Assembly (NCBI GenBank): GCA_947685225.1 | Contig: CANTUV010000003.1 | Span: forward strand, 8,936,001-9,000,000 | Origin: Garcia nutans | Taxonomy: Eukaryota; Streptophyta; Magnoliopsida; Malpighiales; Euphorbiaceae | Direction of reading: 5' to 3' | DNA: 64,000 nt | Shown: positions 1 through 12,060 of the stretch, piece after piece | Layout: each line of letters starts with the position of its first letter | How positions within the stretch are numbered: the first letter of the stretch is position 1 | Translations under genes and position numbers: made by a program | The notes under the pieces: model-generated | The model's input: only the letters and a program-made list of their open reading frames with translations | Database searches by the model: none | Told to the model about the DNA's origin: nothing

Positions 1-989
1 CCCATGGTTCCTACCACAAAGCTCACATGCTGGTAGAGTAGACCTCTGAACCACTGGAGTCGGAGCACTACCTACAGAAGCTGTAGGTCTCGGCATCTGC
101 CTCTGATACTGAACTGACCTACTCGACTGCCTCTGGCTCCTACTAATCCTCGGCACAAAACTTCCTCGGCCTCTCTTCATCGATGAAGACCCTGCCTCAA
201 ACTGGGATCTTCTCACTCTGGTCTCCTCCTCAGTAGCAGCTGCAGCAATACCTTGTGCTCTCTCAACACTTCTAGCTCCTGCAACTAGCTGAGAGAAATC
301 CTGGTACCGAGAACCAGCAACAATGCACATAATAGAGGGCCTCAACCCCTCCTCAAATCTTCTGCACCGGTCAATCTCATCAGAGATAATCCCACCGGCA
401 TAGTGACTCAACCGAATGTACTCAATCTCATATTCTATCACTGTCCGATTGTCTTGCCTCAAATTCAAGAATTCCATCTTCTTAACATCTTTATACTCCC
501 TCGGAGTATATTTCTGCTCGAACTCCCTCAGAAAGTCACTATAAGATAATGTAGGTGGATCATCCATGGCATGAGGAATCGTCTTCCACCAGTCATACGC
601 ATCTTTCTGCAGTAAGGATCTAGCATAATCAAATTTTTCTTTAGGAGTGGCTTGCAATTGAATAAATATCCTCTGCACTCTGTCCAACCACTGCTCAGCT
701 ACTGCAGGATCTGTAGTACCAAAGAAATCTTTAGCCCCATATTTCCTCAACTTATCATAATGTCTCACTAGCACTAGAGGCTGTGGTGGTGGTGGCTGCT
801 GCACTGGAGTTTGTCTCAATAATTCTACCATATGCCTTAACCAACCCGGTGGAACCCATCAGCAGCTGATCTCTCTGGCACAGAAACAAGTGCCTCACTA
901 ACTCTATTAACTCTAGCTCCATCTCTACTCTCTTCAGGAGCTACGCTCTCAGCACTACCTTCTACAAACTAACGTGATTGAGATGCCAT
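1..989 (-). pseudogene. Ty3/gypsy gag (element G1), 3' end outside the window
   Basis: This is the capsid/nucleocapsid (gag) region of a Ty3/gypsy retrotransposon, read on the minus strand from ATG at 989-987 (MASQSR...). The frame from about position 850 down to 1 is open and carries the core typical of plant Ty3/gypsy gag: an FFGTTDPAVAEQWL stretch, then DAYDWW, then FEQKYTP, then RRFEEGLRPS. It runs off the left edge just as a zinc knuckle begins (CELCGRNHG, the start of C-x2-C-x4-H-x4-C). The 5' end is broken twice: a TAG at 971-969 only six codons in, and a one-base frameshift near 850, just before MVELLRQTP. The iMet PBS and the long LTR suggest a Tekay/Del-like chromovirus; that lineage call is an inference, because pol is off-window. 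It could not make full-length Gag. Confidence 0.88.
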
Positions 990-1140
990 CACTACCTATA
1001 TCTGCAAACATAGCAGAATATACCTCATTAAAGATCAAAGACTGCCAATACCAAAATATGTATCTTAATTGAAAACCAACTTTTAAAATCAAAATATTTC
1101 TTTTTCTTACATTTTATCTAGGTTGAGAATCTCAAACCTA

Positions 1141-1153
1141 GGCTCTGATACCA
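1141..1153 (-). other. Primer-binding site of G1 (initiator Met tRNA type)
   Basis: On the minus strand this reads TGGTATCAGAGCC, the standard plant retrotransposon PBS complementary to the 3' end of initiator methionine tRNA. It lies seven bases inside the LTR edge (1161) and upstream of gag, so it fixes the element's orientation as minus. Confidence 0.9.
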
Positions 1154-1160
1154 AAACAAT

Positions 1161-3786
1161 TGTAACACTCCTATACCCCGTATATGCACACTACATACCA
1201 CTGTATCCGTAATATACGTATACTGAATATAGGAATGCTACGGCTTACAAAATACACAAATCATCCCTTTACAATAATATGAACAAATTTAAAACATTTA
1301 AGTTATTTTATAAAACACAGTAGATAAAAAGGTTATCGGTTAAGTATCGGTAATAGCATCATAAGAAACCTTCAAATTATATTATAGAGTCTAATAAGCA
1401 AAACTTTCATTAAATACGCAGCAGAAATATAGTGGTATTTACAATTATATTTATATACATCAAAAATACATATTCACAAATACATATACATCAAAACTTA
1501 AGTTTTTCAAAACATAAAGTTTATACATGTTTGGCAGTATGTCTTTGATCTTTAAGCTCCACTATCAACCCCTCAAAATCTAGACTCGACTCGGCCTAGA
1601 GGAACTCTCTAGTTCTTCCCTGTCACCTGCGCGATGAACCATAATCTCGCTAAGCCAACGGCTTAGTGATACAAACTACAATAATATTATGCTTCAATGC
1701 AATGCCAATGTCACACAATCAAGTTTCATAAACAACTCAAAAGAATATTACATTTCAAAATCTTACAATACTAAATAACTTATCAAAACATTCATGTTGT
1801 ATCTTCATAGTTTCATTAAAGCAAAGACACACATGTATCTCATTATTCATTTGTTTCACCATTCAAGAATCACATTGAAAACAAACACAAACATGGGCCC
1901 AAAAAGAAACTAATATGTTATTCAAAGTTCAAAGTTACTGCTTTGGTCCATAATCACAATCATCAAGCCCGTAGGCGATATATATATATATCCATGGATA
2001 GTATAACAGACCCAGTCTCTTGGACCTCAACCCGGCTAAACTCGAGGAGATCCTCAACCCTGCAAGACTGTTACTGTTTTTGAGGCTTACAACCCATTCT
2101 TTTCACCCCAAAAACATCACATTTCACATTTATCATTTCACATGTTTCAACTGGAATCGGCTTACGACCCGGTCTTTTCACCTATCCAGTGATTCATAGG
2201 CATGCCGCCAAACCCAGAACTCTAAAAATTGAATAACATATTAAGCACACAATTATTTCAATTATCTCTTTAACAATCTCTTTCTCAATTCATTTCTCAT
2301 TTCGTTATCAATTCTATTTCTCATTATCAAATAGGCAACCATGCCTCAATCATCTCATTTGCATCATTATAGCCAACAACCATGGCTTCATATCTCATCA
2401 AGATAGTATACATAATCAATTGCATTAAACATCATCATCATAGCCAACAACCATGGCTCCACATCTCATCATATCCTAATTCACATTAAATCAATTCATC
2501 ATTCAAGTGTACACAACCAATTGCATTAACATACATTTTAAATGCTCATCAATCATTCACATTATACAAATCATAACATTCATCAAATGTTTTAACAATA
2601 TAATCAATTACTTAACATATGTACAATCAAATATGTTAAGTATCATAATCATGTAAATGTATGCAACCATGTAGTTTGTACTTACCTTAAGAACAACTCA
2701 CACCAATCTACAACCTTCCTCTTCTAAGAATTCTTCACCACTTAGGTTAGGGCAATTCAACTTCTCACAACCTAATCCAAAAATGAACATATACACACTT
2801 AATACCAATTCACATGAATTCCAATGCAATTATTCACTTATTAACCTCAAACTAGACCCATAAATCACAAATTACAAAACAACATCTCTCCCTAGGACCC
2901 CACGGTCGTGGACTCCCAACCCCCACGGGCGTGGGTTAAGAAATGGTTCTGCCTCTCTTGCTCAAAACGCCACGGCCATGGCTTCCATTGGCCACGGTCG
3001 TGGCAGCCAAGGGCCACGGGCGTGGCATCTAAGATGCTTCTGTTTCGGACCAAATTCGCATATTCTATGCTTCTAACTCCATCAAACACAATTACCATGA
3101 AGATTAACAAAAACAATTAACCAAATTCAACATCTACAATAAAAAAATCACCAATACACAACCCTAACACAACACAACTCATACACTACCAACACCAACA
3201 CCAACTTAACTTCTTATCTTTAATTCAATACCAACACTTCCAAACATACCTTAATCAAACATAATCACACTATCACAAATCAACAAGCAAACTCAATCAC
3301 AACTCAAATAAAACAAGGGAAATCAAGAGAGAACTTACCAAAGTTGATAAAACTTCAAAATTTTCCAACTTAATCACTTGAATCCTCCTTCAATTTGCTC
3401 TTAGAAATCAAAAACCCTCTCTTGCTCTCTTGCTTCCTTGATGCCCGGCCAACCCAAAGAGAAAAGAAAAGGAAAAGAAAATGAGGAGGAAAAGTCAAAT
3501 ACTCAATCTCTTAAAAACCTCCACCAAGTGTTTTAATATTAAAATATTCCATTTAATCTCTTCCACTAACTTAATATTCTTTTAATTAATTCATTAATTC
3601 AAAAATGAATAAATATCTTCTTTGACTATAACTCACTTTGACTTGTGTATATGTTATATATATTTCCATATATACAACATATACACTCTCTTCACTTATT
3701 TTCTCTTCTCAATTTAACATAGACATTAAATTCAAATAAAACAACAATTATATCAAAACTTCTAGGGCACACTTTGGGATATTACA
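1161..3786 (-). repeat. 5' LTR of Ty3/gypsy element G1 (about 2.6 kb)
   Basis: On the plus strand the block starts TGTAACAC next to the PBS and ends GATATTACA, giving TGTAA/TTACA inverted ends. The right end falls inside a sequence (3787 onward) that is continuous in the C1 LTR near 11657, so G1 inserted into the 3' LTR of C1; the target duplication should be TTCCT (3787-3791), but its partner is off-window. The LTR carries a GC-rich palindromic module at 2887-3036 and, on the sense strand, a donor-like TGGTAAGTTC near 3341-3332. It shares short blocks (for example the CATGCCGCCAAAC segment at 2202) with the LTR of element B. Small ORFs inside it look fortuitous. Confidence 0.85.
2887..3036. 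repeat. GC-rich palindromic module in the G1 LTR
   Basis: A run of near-palindromes of the type CCACGGTCGTGG, CCACGGGCGTGG and CCACGGCCATGG, five copies in about 130 bp, in an otherwise AT-rich LTR. A short ORF exists on each strand across it; both are explained by the simple GC-rich repeat. Confidence 0.75.
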
Positions 3787-4436
3787 TTCCTTGCCGTCCC
3801 CTCTTAATGTTACCTTGTTAATGTTTTCTCCCCTTTATTAATTCTAAAACATTGTTACTTATAGTCGAACCTCACTCAGAATCCTTAACCTAATATAAAA
3901 CAGTCCCTAAAACAAATTCTAGTTGAATTAGGAAACATATTGAACCCATGTCGACCTAGTTGCTCTAGGTCGACATGAGACCAACCTCATGTCGACCTTG
4001 GGCTGCCCAAGTCGACATGAGGCATGCTCATGTCGATCTTGGGTTGCCAAGGTCGACTTGAGGCATGTTCATGTTAACCTAGCCTCCCAAGGTCGACATG
4101 AAACATGCTCATGTCGACCTTGCTTGCCCAAGTCGACATGAGGCATGCTCATGTCAATCTTGGGCTGCCAAGGTCGACATGAAGCATCCTAATGTCTCCA
4201 TTCCGGCCTCAATTAAATTACTTTGACCTTTTTTAAACTTATGAACCGAATAATTTTAATTTGGGCCAATTCCACTTGGTTTTAGGGTTTTACAATCAAA
4301 TATATGCCTCTTTAATCCAAACTAACTTCTTTTAAAAATTATAAACTAGGTTTAAATATTTAAAGTCGGATCAAATTTATTTTGGCATCCTTTAATTAGT
4401 ACCATATCAAATTGGGGTAAAAATTAAGGGTCTACA
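3787..4436 (-). repeat. 3' LTR of C1, U3-side fragment
   Basis: Near-identical to 11657-12298 of the C1 5' LTR and ending in the same GGGTCTACA. The remainder was displaced by the G1 insertion. It includes the TCGACATGA...TCATGTCGA palindromic module (about 3951-4200). The three-base indels and substitutions against the 5' LTR show that this is an old insertion. Confidence 0.85.
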
Positions 4437-4452
4437 GTTTGCCTCCTGCTTG
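4437..4452 (-). other. Polypurine tract of C1
   Basis: The minus strand reads CAAGCAGGAGGCAAAC directly before the TGTAGACC LTR start. Near-identical tracts abut the LTRs of C3 and C4. This is the expected primer site for plus-strand DNA synthesis. Confidence 0.8.
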
Positions 4453-4644
4453 AACGATCTGAGACTACAGCAAAAGAGAGTGAAAAGCAATAAGACTTAA
4501 ATTTTGAGATGGTTGAGGTTTTGTTTTGGGTACTTAGACCCAAGATTGGGTACTTGGACCTGAGAATGAATTTGACTAACCTTTTAGTTGAGAAGTCTTA
4601 CTGCTCCGGCTGTTCTATTCATTGTGATTCTTCACCATCAAAAT

Positions 4645-5015
4645 GGATCTTCATCCTTTGAGATCGGGTCTTCACCCTTGAAAATGGATCTTCATCCTTT
4701 GAGATCGGGTCTTCACCCTTGAAAATGGATCTTCATCCTTTGAGATCGGGTCTTCACCCTTGAAAATAGATCTTCATCCTTTGAGATTGGGTCTTCACCC
4801 TTGAAAATGGATCTTCATCCTTTGAGATCAGGTCTTCACCCTTGAAAATGGATCTTCATCCTTTGAGATCGGGTCTTCAAATGGATCTTCATCCTTTGAG
4901 ATCGGGTCTTCACCTTTGAAAATGGATCTTCATCCTTTGGGATTGGGTCTTCACCTTGAAAATGGATCTTCATCCTTTGGGATTGGGTCTTCACCTTGGC
5001 TAATGGATCTTCATC
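4645..5015 (-). repeat. Minisatellite, 41-bp unit, in the 3' internal region of C1
   Basis: About nine copies of a unit beginning GGATCTTCATCCTTTGAGAT on the plus strand, spaced exactly 41 bp at 4645, 4686 and 4727, with shortened units toward the right. Because 41 is not a multiple of three, any ORF cycles through frames. The repetitive 64-residue minus-strand ORF (4836-5030) is a by-product. C4 carries a related array of about 40 bp; C3 has an unrelated one at the same place. Confidence 0.85.
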
Positions 5016-7593
5016 CTTTGCATTCTTCATTCTTTTGGGAATTCTAATTTTCTCTTTTCTTTATTCCATTCTTTTTTGTTCTTCCTTTGCAAAAATTTAA
5101 CTATTTTTAGTTGGCCCTCATATCTTCTCCTGCCCCCTGCATGGCAAAATATTTGCAAGTGAGTTCGATAATGTTTTGTATATAAACTCAAAAAATTGAA
5201 AAGGAGAAACTTTGCCCCCCTGTGTAGGCCCAAACCCATAATTTTTCTATGCGGGCTCTAATTGATGTTTTTGCCGTCTAGTTCTTTGCATAAGCATGCA
5301 TTTCTTCTCTTTGCAAAGTGACTGGGGCTTTCTCAAGTAATGGGCTTTCCATGCCCCCTAATTTGACATCTTCTTTTGATTCTTCACTTCACAGAGTGTT
5401 TGCTGTTCACCTTGATAAAGAATGGACAACACAAGACAAGAAAGTGCGATGTGATATACTCATGTATGCATGATATGCATGAATAATGCTTACAGTCATT
5501 CCATTGACTCACAGACCGAGGTGATCAGCAGAAGTGTTCTCATTAGTTCCTTTGAGATGCCCATTCAGTTCTCGCATTTGGAATGATCGAAAGCTTTGCA
5601 TTGGGCTTTTATCTTCAAGATGATGAAAACATGAGTGGTGGAGACCCTAAGCAGCAGAGTCAGGGATACATCCAGCATGTCAATTGATAGCTTCTTCATG
5701 ACCTTGCCAATAATCATTTCCTTAGCCCAATGTGTCCTTTGGAGGTTTAACATACTTCCCTTAACTTGAAGGCTTTGTATGACAAAACTTTTTTTTGTTT
5801 TTTTTTTTTGAAATTTTTGAATTTTCATTTTGAAATCAAATGTTGGCTTTGCCAAATCAATGTCAATGTACCTCAGGACTTGATAAATTAACATATCTAT
5901 AACATGACAACCTTAGTTACCGTACTAAACTCGGGAATTATTTCTATTTAAGCAAGAATTGTTGCACTTCAGATAGGCACATACACATTACTTGGCCAAA
6001 GGTCTCATTTGAGTTAAAATATTGTCTATCTCATATGCATGTTTATCCAAACTACCTCCACTAATAGACTCTACCTACCAAGAGAGATCAACATGTCTTT
6101 GATAGGCTTGAAATGGGGTTTATAAGGGACACATGTTTAAGTGAAGGCCATTTTGAGATTGGAGCTGGTGTGACACAATGGACAAACCCTCACATTACAA
6201 ATTTCTTGTTGAAACTTTAGACAACTTGGAGGTAATCTTGATAGACTCCAAATTCCTTCTATACCTTCTTGGCATTAATCTGGATCTTGATTAGGACAGT
6301 CTTTGCCAGCGCAAAAAGTTTGGTACCCAAATTTGTTTCTTTTCTTCTTCTCCCTTTTCTTTATTTCTCTTACTCTTCCCTTTTCTTTCTCTTTATTTTC
6401 CTTACTCTTCCCTTTCTTTGAGCATTTTGTCCTTCTTCCTTATAGGACTGTCAAGTACAGAACATTTAAGCACTGGATGGTCTTTCTCCTTTTCTTTTGA
6501 TTTTGATAGAATCTTTGGCTGGGTTGGGACCAATTCAAGTCAAAATGTCCTTATGAACCAAATGGAAGCCTTTTGCTGCTTAGGTAAAAGAGAACTCAGT
6601 TGGCTTTTTGAACCGCCTTTTTAGGTTTTCTTTTCTTGTTGTTTTTTTCCTTCTTTTCTTTTTCTTTCTTTTCTTTTTCTTTTGTCCTTTTCTTTTTCTT
6701 TTTCATCTCTTTTCTCTTCTCTCTTTTTTTTTGTTTATTTTTATATTTTTTTGTTTGGTTCTAGCTCTAAAATAGTTGTCTCATTTGTACTAGCTTGGGC
6801 TTCCAATAATGGATGAATGGAGTAACATAAATCATCTTTAGCAGGGATAAATCATTTGTTACTCTAATGATGATGTTGTTTTGATATATTGGAGATATCA
6901 AAGGAACTTCAACTACCCTTATGGTCTTGAAAACTTCAACTACCCCTATGGTCTTGAAAACATCAACTATCTTCATGGTCTTGAGAACTTCAATTATCTT
7001 CATGATCTTGACCAATCGTTGTTTTCTTTGATCTTCTTGCCACTTTATCTTAGTGATCATAAGACTTGTCAAAAGTATCACAACAGCACGGGGTAGATTA
7101 TTGGGGTTTGTAAGCCAATGAAAAGAAAACTAAAATTTTATGAAGGCTCAAAGGGACAACTAGGGATTGATATTTAACAAGGTGGATACTAGTTGTTAGC
7201 TAACCAAATGATGCCTAGATCATTTCTCTCTTAAATAAGTAGAGTTCAATTTCGCCTCGAAAGCTTGTCAAAGCATGTTCTAAGACTGACTAGGACCTAG
7301 AAAAATGTAATTATGGAGAAGCCCTCTCTAAGTAAGCATGCACAATTCAATGCTATAGAGCAATTCCCCTCACCTAGCAAAGTCATTCAAGTCATGATGC
7401 TTAGATATATTAATTCATGAATTATCAAGCTAGATTCCTCATTGGTTGAGCACCAAAATGAACAAAGACCAACAAAATTTTGATGAAAGTAATTTATTTA
7501 AAGCAACTTTAAGTTTGAAAAGCACAATAGTTCAAAATATTAAAGAAAGTAAAATTGAAAAGCATCATTCAAGCTAAGGAAAGTTCGTTGAGT
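5016..7593 (-). other. Non-coding 3' internal region of C1
   Basis: Collinear with 29460-31990 of C3 and, in its PPT-proximal half, with 12299-13290 of C4. No pol motif is visible in any frame. It includes pyrimidine-rich stretches on the plus strand at 6329-6420 and 6627-6760 (purine-rich in the element's sense), which have counterparts in C3 near 30170-30240 and 30440-30520. Short ORFs (for example 5565-5894 and 6303-6500) are not kept open in the other copies. Confidence 0.7.
6905..7012. repeat. Four tandem copies of a 27-bp unit
   Basis: Units start at 6905, 6932, 6959 and 6986 (AACTTCAACTACCC...GGTCTTGAA). The length is a multiple of three, so both strands show a nine-residue repeat (ENFNYPYGL on plus, VFKTIGVVE-like on minus). 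The two short ORFs here follow from the repeat; there is no other sign of coding. Confidence 0.8.
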
Positions 7594-9152
7594 TTAAGCT
7601 TCTTTTTCTCTCATATCTTCAATATCCCCATCTTGAAAGGATGATAAAACAAAATCTTCTTCCAATCCTTTTCCCACCATGAAGGTTGCCGGTGGAGGTA
7701 CTCTATTGAACCTTGGTAATGGATTGTCTTTGGTGTTAGGCTTATCCGGCTCGGGTAGCTTGCCACTATCAATCAAATCTTGGATCTCATGCCTTAATCG
7801 GGTACATCTATCAGTCTCATGTCCTTGAGTCTGATGAAATTGACAAAAAGCCTTAATATCAAAATTTGGGGCTAATGGACTAGGCAAAGGTCGAGGAGCC
7901 AATGGTTGTAACAACCCTTTCTTTTGTAGCTTGTCGAAGACCCAAGAAAAAGGCTTCCCTAGATCTGAAAACTGCCTTATATTTGCTTTACTAGTTGTAT
8001 TGACATCAACTTCTTTTTTTGTGCTTTGATTTCCGGACTGGTAATTTCCTTTCTCATTCTTCTTTATTGAAAAGTGATTCTTCTCTCTTTCCCACTCTTC
8101 AATTTGCAGACCATCTTGGAGAAGATCTTTGAAATCCCTTATAAGAGTGTGAGACATCCTTTCAAGGAGATTGGACAAGACACCTCTCACGATCATCCTT
8201 ATTTGATCAGATTCATCGGGCCTTTTCTTGAGCAAAGCAGCGTTGTTTCTCCATCGCTTCACATATTCCACAAAATTCTCATTTGGCCTTTGTCTTATGG
8301 ACTCCACTTCCATTAAGGTAACCTCCAACTCGATATTATACCCATATTGCTAGATAAAGGCCTTGTACAGCAAATCCCAATTCTTTTGTGTTCCATCATC
8401 TAAGGTATTGAACCAATTTTGGACAACATGGTTCAATAAGAGCATAAAGTACCCTAGGGTTTGAGCCTTAGTAGCTCGGGCAGATTGCATAGCAGTGATG
8501 TACTGCTTCACATGGAGATGAGGGTTTTCGGTTCCATTGTACCTAGCGAAGGAAGGCATCTTGAACTTAAAAGGGACTTCTTCATCTTGTTTAAATAGTT
8601 TGTCGATTACGGACATCTCTTCGGCTTTCAGCTTCTTCTCAAATTTCTTTTCTAAATAAGTAATCATCTTTTCAACATCGGATGTCTCGGTCTTTTCAAT
8701 AGTTATTTTCTTAACAACCTTCGGTTCTTTCTTCTTCTTTGAACATCTTGATAGTATTGAGCCCAATCGTCATCATCATCAATGATCACCTTTTCATCAT
8801 CAAAAACCACTTCACTAACTTTGATCTTCCCTTTGTCCTTTGGTTTCTTAGTGCTAGCAGATGCCTCGGCATGGTTCTCTAAGATTGCAGTCAACTAGTT
8901 CTTTATGGTCTCAGCTAGGGCCTTTTTGATTTCTTCCATTTTGGCATTAAGCGCCTCATCCACCATCCTTTGAATTTGTTCGGGCTCCATTGTTTTAGGT
9001 GAGCAAGTGATTGAGTCGTTGCTAGATACTTCATCTCCGGCATAGGTCGGATTGTTGTAAGCTTTTGAGCTCTCGTAATCCAGGGCTGTGAGCCAAAGAG
9101 GATCAATGATATGAGATGCAAATATATGCATGTATGCACAAACAATCAACAA
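7594..9152 (-). pseudogene. Ogre/Tat-type gag of C1
   Basis: Gag polyprotein of a Ty3/gypsy element, minus strand. The upstream part (SHIIDPLWLTALDY...) is conserved in C1, C2 and C3 and precedes MEPEQIQRMVDEALNAKMEE. Then follow a basic/acidic linker (KKPKDKGK, DDDDDWAQY), a charged helix (MITYLEKKFEKKLK), the capsid-like core (KFKMPSFARYNGT, MQSARATKAQTL, QNWFNTL, EVESIRQRPNENFVEYVKRW, MIVRGVL), and a zinc knuckle of C-x2-H type (CQFHQTQGHETDRC) followed by LRHEIQDLIDSGKLPEP. Three lesions are visible: TAG at 8897-8895, a frameshift near 8742, and TAG at 8352-8350. No protease follows. The start is uncertain: the frame is open to 9152, but ATG at 8990 is also possible. Confidence 0.88.
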
Positions 9153-10150
9153 ATAAGGATAAATAGGACATTCCTTCCAACCTTATAACATCCACACACG
9201 AATGGTGACTCTCTTTTCCTAGGTATATGGTTGACAAAATACCAACATGGGGTACTTTGCTTTCAATTAAATCTCTTGGACGTTTCAACCAATAGTTCTA
9301 TTTTCGAAAATGGAAATCAATCCATGATAATTCCCATTAATTAGGTTTTAATCCATTCAACCAACTATAGTAGCTTTTGTGCTATGTTGGATTAAAATGA
9401 AACTAAGAGGTTTATTACAAATAGATTTCTCACTGGAAAAGAGTAACTAATGGTTCATGCCAAAAACAAGCCCATGGTTAATTTATTCTTAGTATAAACT
9501 AGGCCCACAATTGATTTTTGATATTTCATAATTGACCTAAATATTTTTGCAAGCTCTTTGTAAGAAAAGGTTGGGTGAAAATAGTTTTGTTTCTAAGCCC
9601 ATTGTAAAAGATTTTAGAAAATTGGATTTTGGGCTTAGTATTTGGGCCATGGGCCAAAGAATTTTTGATTTATTTTTAGAAAAGTCTTATGTCCAAAGAC
9701 CATTTTGAAAAATTTTGAAAATAGTTTTGGTCTTTTGGATTTTAAAGAAAATTTTATTTTGAGCTTACAATGTACTTAGGTCATATTAGAAAAAGAACAA
9801 ACCAAATAAGCCATGATTTAAGCCAAGATAAATTAACCATAGTCAAACAACATGCATTTGGGGTAAAACCCAAGGAAAGTAACTAGGCCAATTACATGAG
9901 CTTTAGTCTTTGGGTAAAAAGGCTTAGGTTCCCATAGCAAGTATATACCAAATGGTACGAGGCTATAAGTGGTTATACCATGCTCGATCTCCATACCTTG
10001 AGTGAAAGTATGGTATCCCTTACATAACATAACACGGGTAACACGGGAATCCTAACTCACGCACACAATGCAATCTAAGATGATGCAATGGATAATATCA
10101 TTATAAGAAAGAATAGAATAATATAAAGACCAACGGAATCAACTTCTCTT
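9153..10150 (-). other. Leader between PBS and gag of C1
   Basis: Non-coding, collinear with 20667-21610 of C2 and, inverted, with 26796-27890 of C3. It holds the same landmarks in all three, such as a CATACTTTCACTCAAGGTATGG-type segment near 9990-10020. No extra ORF of the kind found upstream of gag in large Ogre elements is visible. Confidence 0.7.
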
Positions 10151-10169
10151 ATCCCTAGTGGAGTCGCCA
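10151..10169 (-). other. Primer-binding site of C1 (not the Met type)
   Basis: The minus strand reads TGGCGACTCCACTAGGGAT, one base from the LTR edge. C2 (TGGCAACTCCATTGGGGAT) and C3 (TGGTGACTCTACTGGGGAT) have the same site. This matches the Ogre/Tat-type PBS; the tRNA is probably Arg, from memory of that lineage. Confidence 0.8.
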
Positions 10170-10920
10170 CTGTGAGCGGGGATTTTTTTCCCCACTCCCA
10201 GTGGAATGGTTCTTGCAACTTCGACACTATTTAGGCTCGGGGCCTTAGAGAACACGGATCTAAGTTCGAAGAAAATGGAGTCCCACCCGAACAGGCCGGG
10301 AAAAAAGAAAGGGGTGGATGACTCGATTCCTAAGGAATCCCCAACCCCCTAATGGGTTCGAAAAGTTGGGTACGTGTGGGGAAGGTGAGAAATGGCCCAG
10401 CACCCCTACAACGCCCGGTTCATTGGAACCGGCCTCCTTTACAGGTCTTAATATTATAAGATTATGAAATATAACAATATTATCCATACTACACACAATA
10501 AAAAGAAAGCATTATTATATTAAAATCAAAGCAATGTCCAAACAAAACAAAACAAATAAATGGATACCCATCCGAAGATGGAAACATGCCCTTACATCAC
10601 ATACTTAGATAGGACACCCACTGAAAGGTAGAAACATGCCCTTTACATAAGTTCTAAGATAGAAAAGCAAATTAAATTACAAGATATTTAACTAATGAGG
10701 TACCCACCAAGTGGAAACATACCTCTTACAACATTTAGAAATCTAAATAAATTGATAAAAGTATTGAAATTCATCAAAGATATTAAACATCAATCAAAAT
10801 ATATAATAAACATTCATCCATGATAAATTAAATAAATCAAGTATTGAAATTAAATAAATCAACCATCAAAAAATATAATAAACTATATAATCAAATCTAA
10901 AATTAAATAAAGCAATAAAT

Positions 10921-11310
10921 ATTTAAATTTAGGGTTTCAAAACATAGGGTTTTAGAAACTAAAGTTTTATAATTAGGGTTTTGAAATTAGGATTTTTAGG
11001 ATTTTTGAAACTAGGGTTTTGGAATTAGGGTTTTGGAACTAGGGTTTTTTTTTTAAATTAGGGTTTTGGAATTAGGGTTTTTAAAACTAGGGTTTTGGAA
11101 TTAGGGTTTTTTAAATTAGGGTTTTGGAATTAGGGTTTTTGGAATTAGAGTTTTTAAAACTAGGGTTTTAGAATTAGGGTTTTTGGAATTAGGGTTTTGG
11201 AATTAGGGTTTTTGGAATTAGGGTTTTTGGAATTAGAGTTTTTAAAACTAGGGTTTTGGAATTAGAGTTTTTAAAACTAGGGTTTTGGAATTAAGGTTTC
11301 TGGAATTGAC
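10921..11310 (-). repeat. Telo-box-like array in the C1 LTR
   Basis: About nineteen occurrences (hand count) of AGGGTTT on the plus strand, mostly in the context GAATTAGGGTTTTTG, so AAACCCTAATTCC in the element's sense. Spacing is about 14-20 bp. Sparser versions of the motif sit at the matching place in C2 (22340-22990) and C3 (25840-25980). Confidence 0.85.
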
Positions 11311-11818
11311 TTACTGCCTAAAAAAACACAATTTTGGGTTTGGAAAAATAAATTTAGATTTTGGAAAAATAATCAATAAATTAATAATGAATTTACTGCA
11401 TGCTCAAAGATCAAGCTACTGTGTGTTCAAAGTTACTGCATGCATGCATGTTCTTATTAATCAAAGAAACAAAACTACTGTAAACGTAAATAATTCATGA
11501 TTAAAGATCAAACCTCCACTCGTTGGTTACTCCATGATTAACTTCTGGATGAACAATTAACAAAGGCAGCACTGTTGTCTTTGATGGATTGATTACCGAT
11601 GAATGTTTGATGCTAATCTTTTCTGTTTGTTGCCGTCTCTTTGCTATCTTATTAATGTTCCTTGCCGTCCCCTCTTAATGTTACCTTGTTAATGTTTTCT
11701 CCCCTTTATGAATTCTAAAACATTGTTACTTATAGCCGAACCTCACTCAGAATCCTTAACCTAATAGAAAACAGTCCTTAAAACAAATTCTAGTTGAATT
11801 AGGAAACATATTGAACCC

Positions 11819-12060
11819 ATGTCAACCTAGTTGCCCTAGGTCGACATGAGACCAACCTCATGTTGACCTTGGGCTGCCCAAGTCGACATGAGGCATGCTC
11901 ATGTCGATCTTGGGTAGCCTCCCAAGGTCGACATGAAGCATGCTCATGTCGACCTAGCTTGCCCAAGTCGACATGTCGACCTAGCTTGCCCAAGTCGACA
12001 TGAGGCATGCTCATGTCGATCTTGGGCTGCCAAGGTCGACATAAAGCATCCTAATGTCTC
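11819..12060. repeat. GTCGAC/CATGAG palindromic module in the C1 LTR
   Basis: Repeated inverted units of the form TCGACATGA-GGCATGC-TCATGTCGA joined by CTTGGGCTGCCCAAG-like palindromes. The 3' LTR has the same module at about 3951-4200 with different copy number. Much GC-richer than its surroundings. Confidence 0.85.

Noticed and set aside
4836..5030. 64-codon minus-strand ORF with a KTRSQRMKIH-type repeat
   Set aside because: It is produced by the 41-bp minisatellite, shifts frame with copy number and has no counterpart as a protein.
6303..6624. Two overlapping hydrophobic plus-strand ORFs that look like membrane peptides
   Set aside because: They read through a CT-rich stretch of the C1 internal region; the matching part of C3 does not keep the frame.
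10260..10496. ORF recurring in the LTRs of C1, C2 and C4 (FSPSPHVPNFSNPL-like)
   Set aside because: It recurs because the LTR block is conserved as DNA. Starts and stops differ between copies and no known domain is visible.
10921..11310. Interstitial telomere repeat
   Set aside because: The TTTAGGG heptamer is not in perfect tandem; motifs are spaced by GAATT or GGAA words and the block is part of an LTR, so it is called a telo-box-like array instead.
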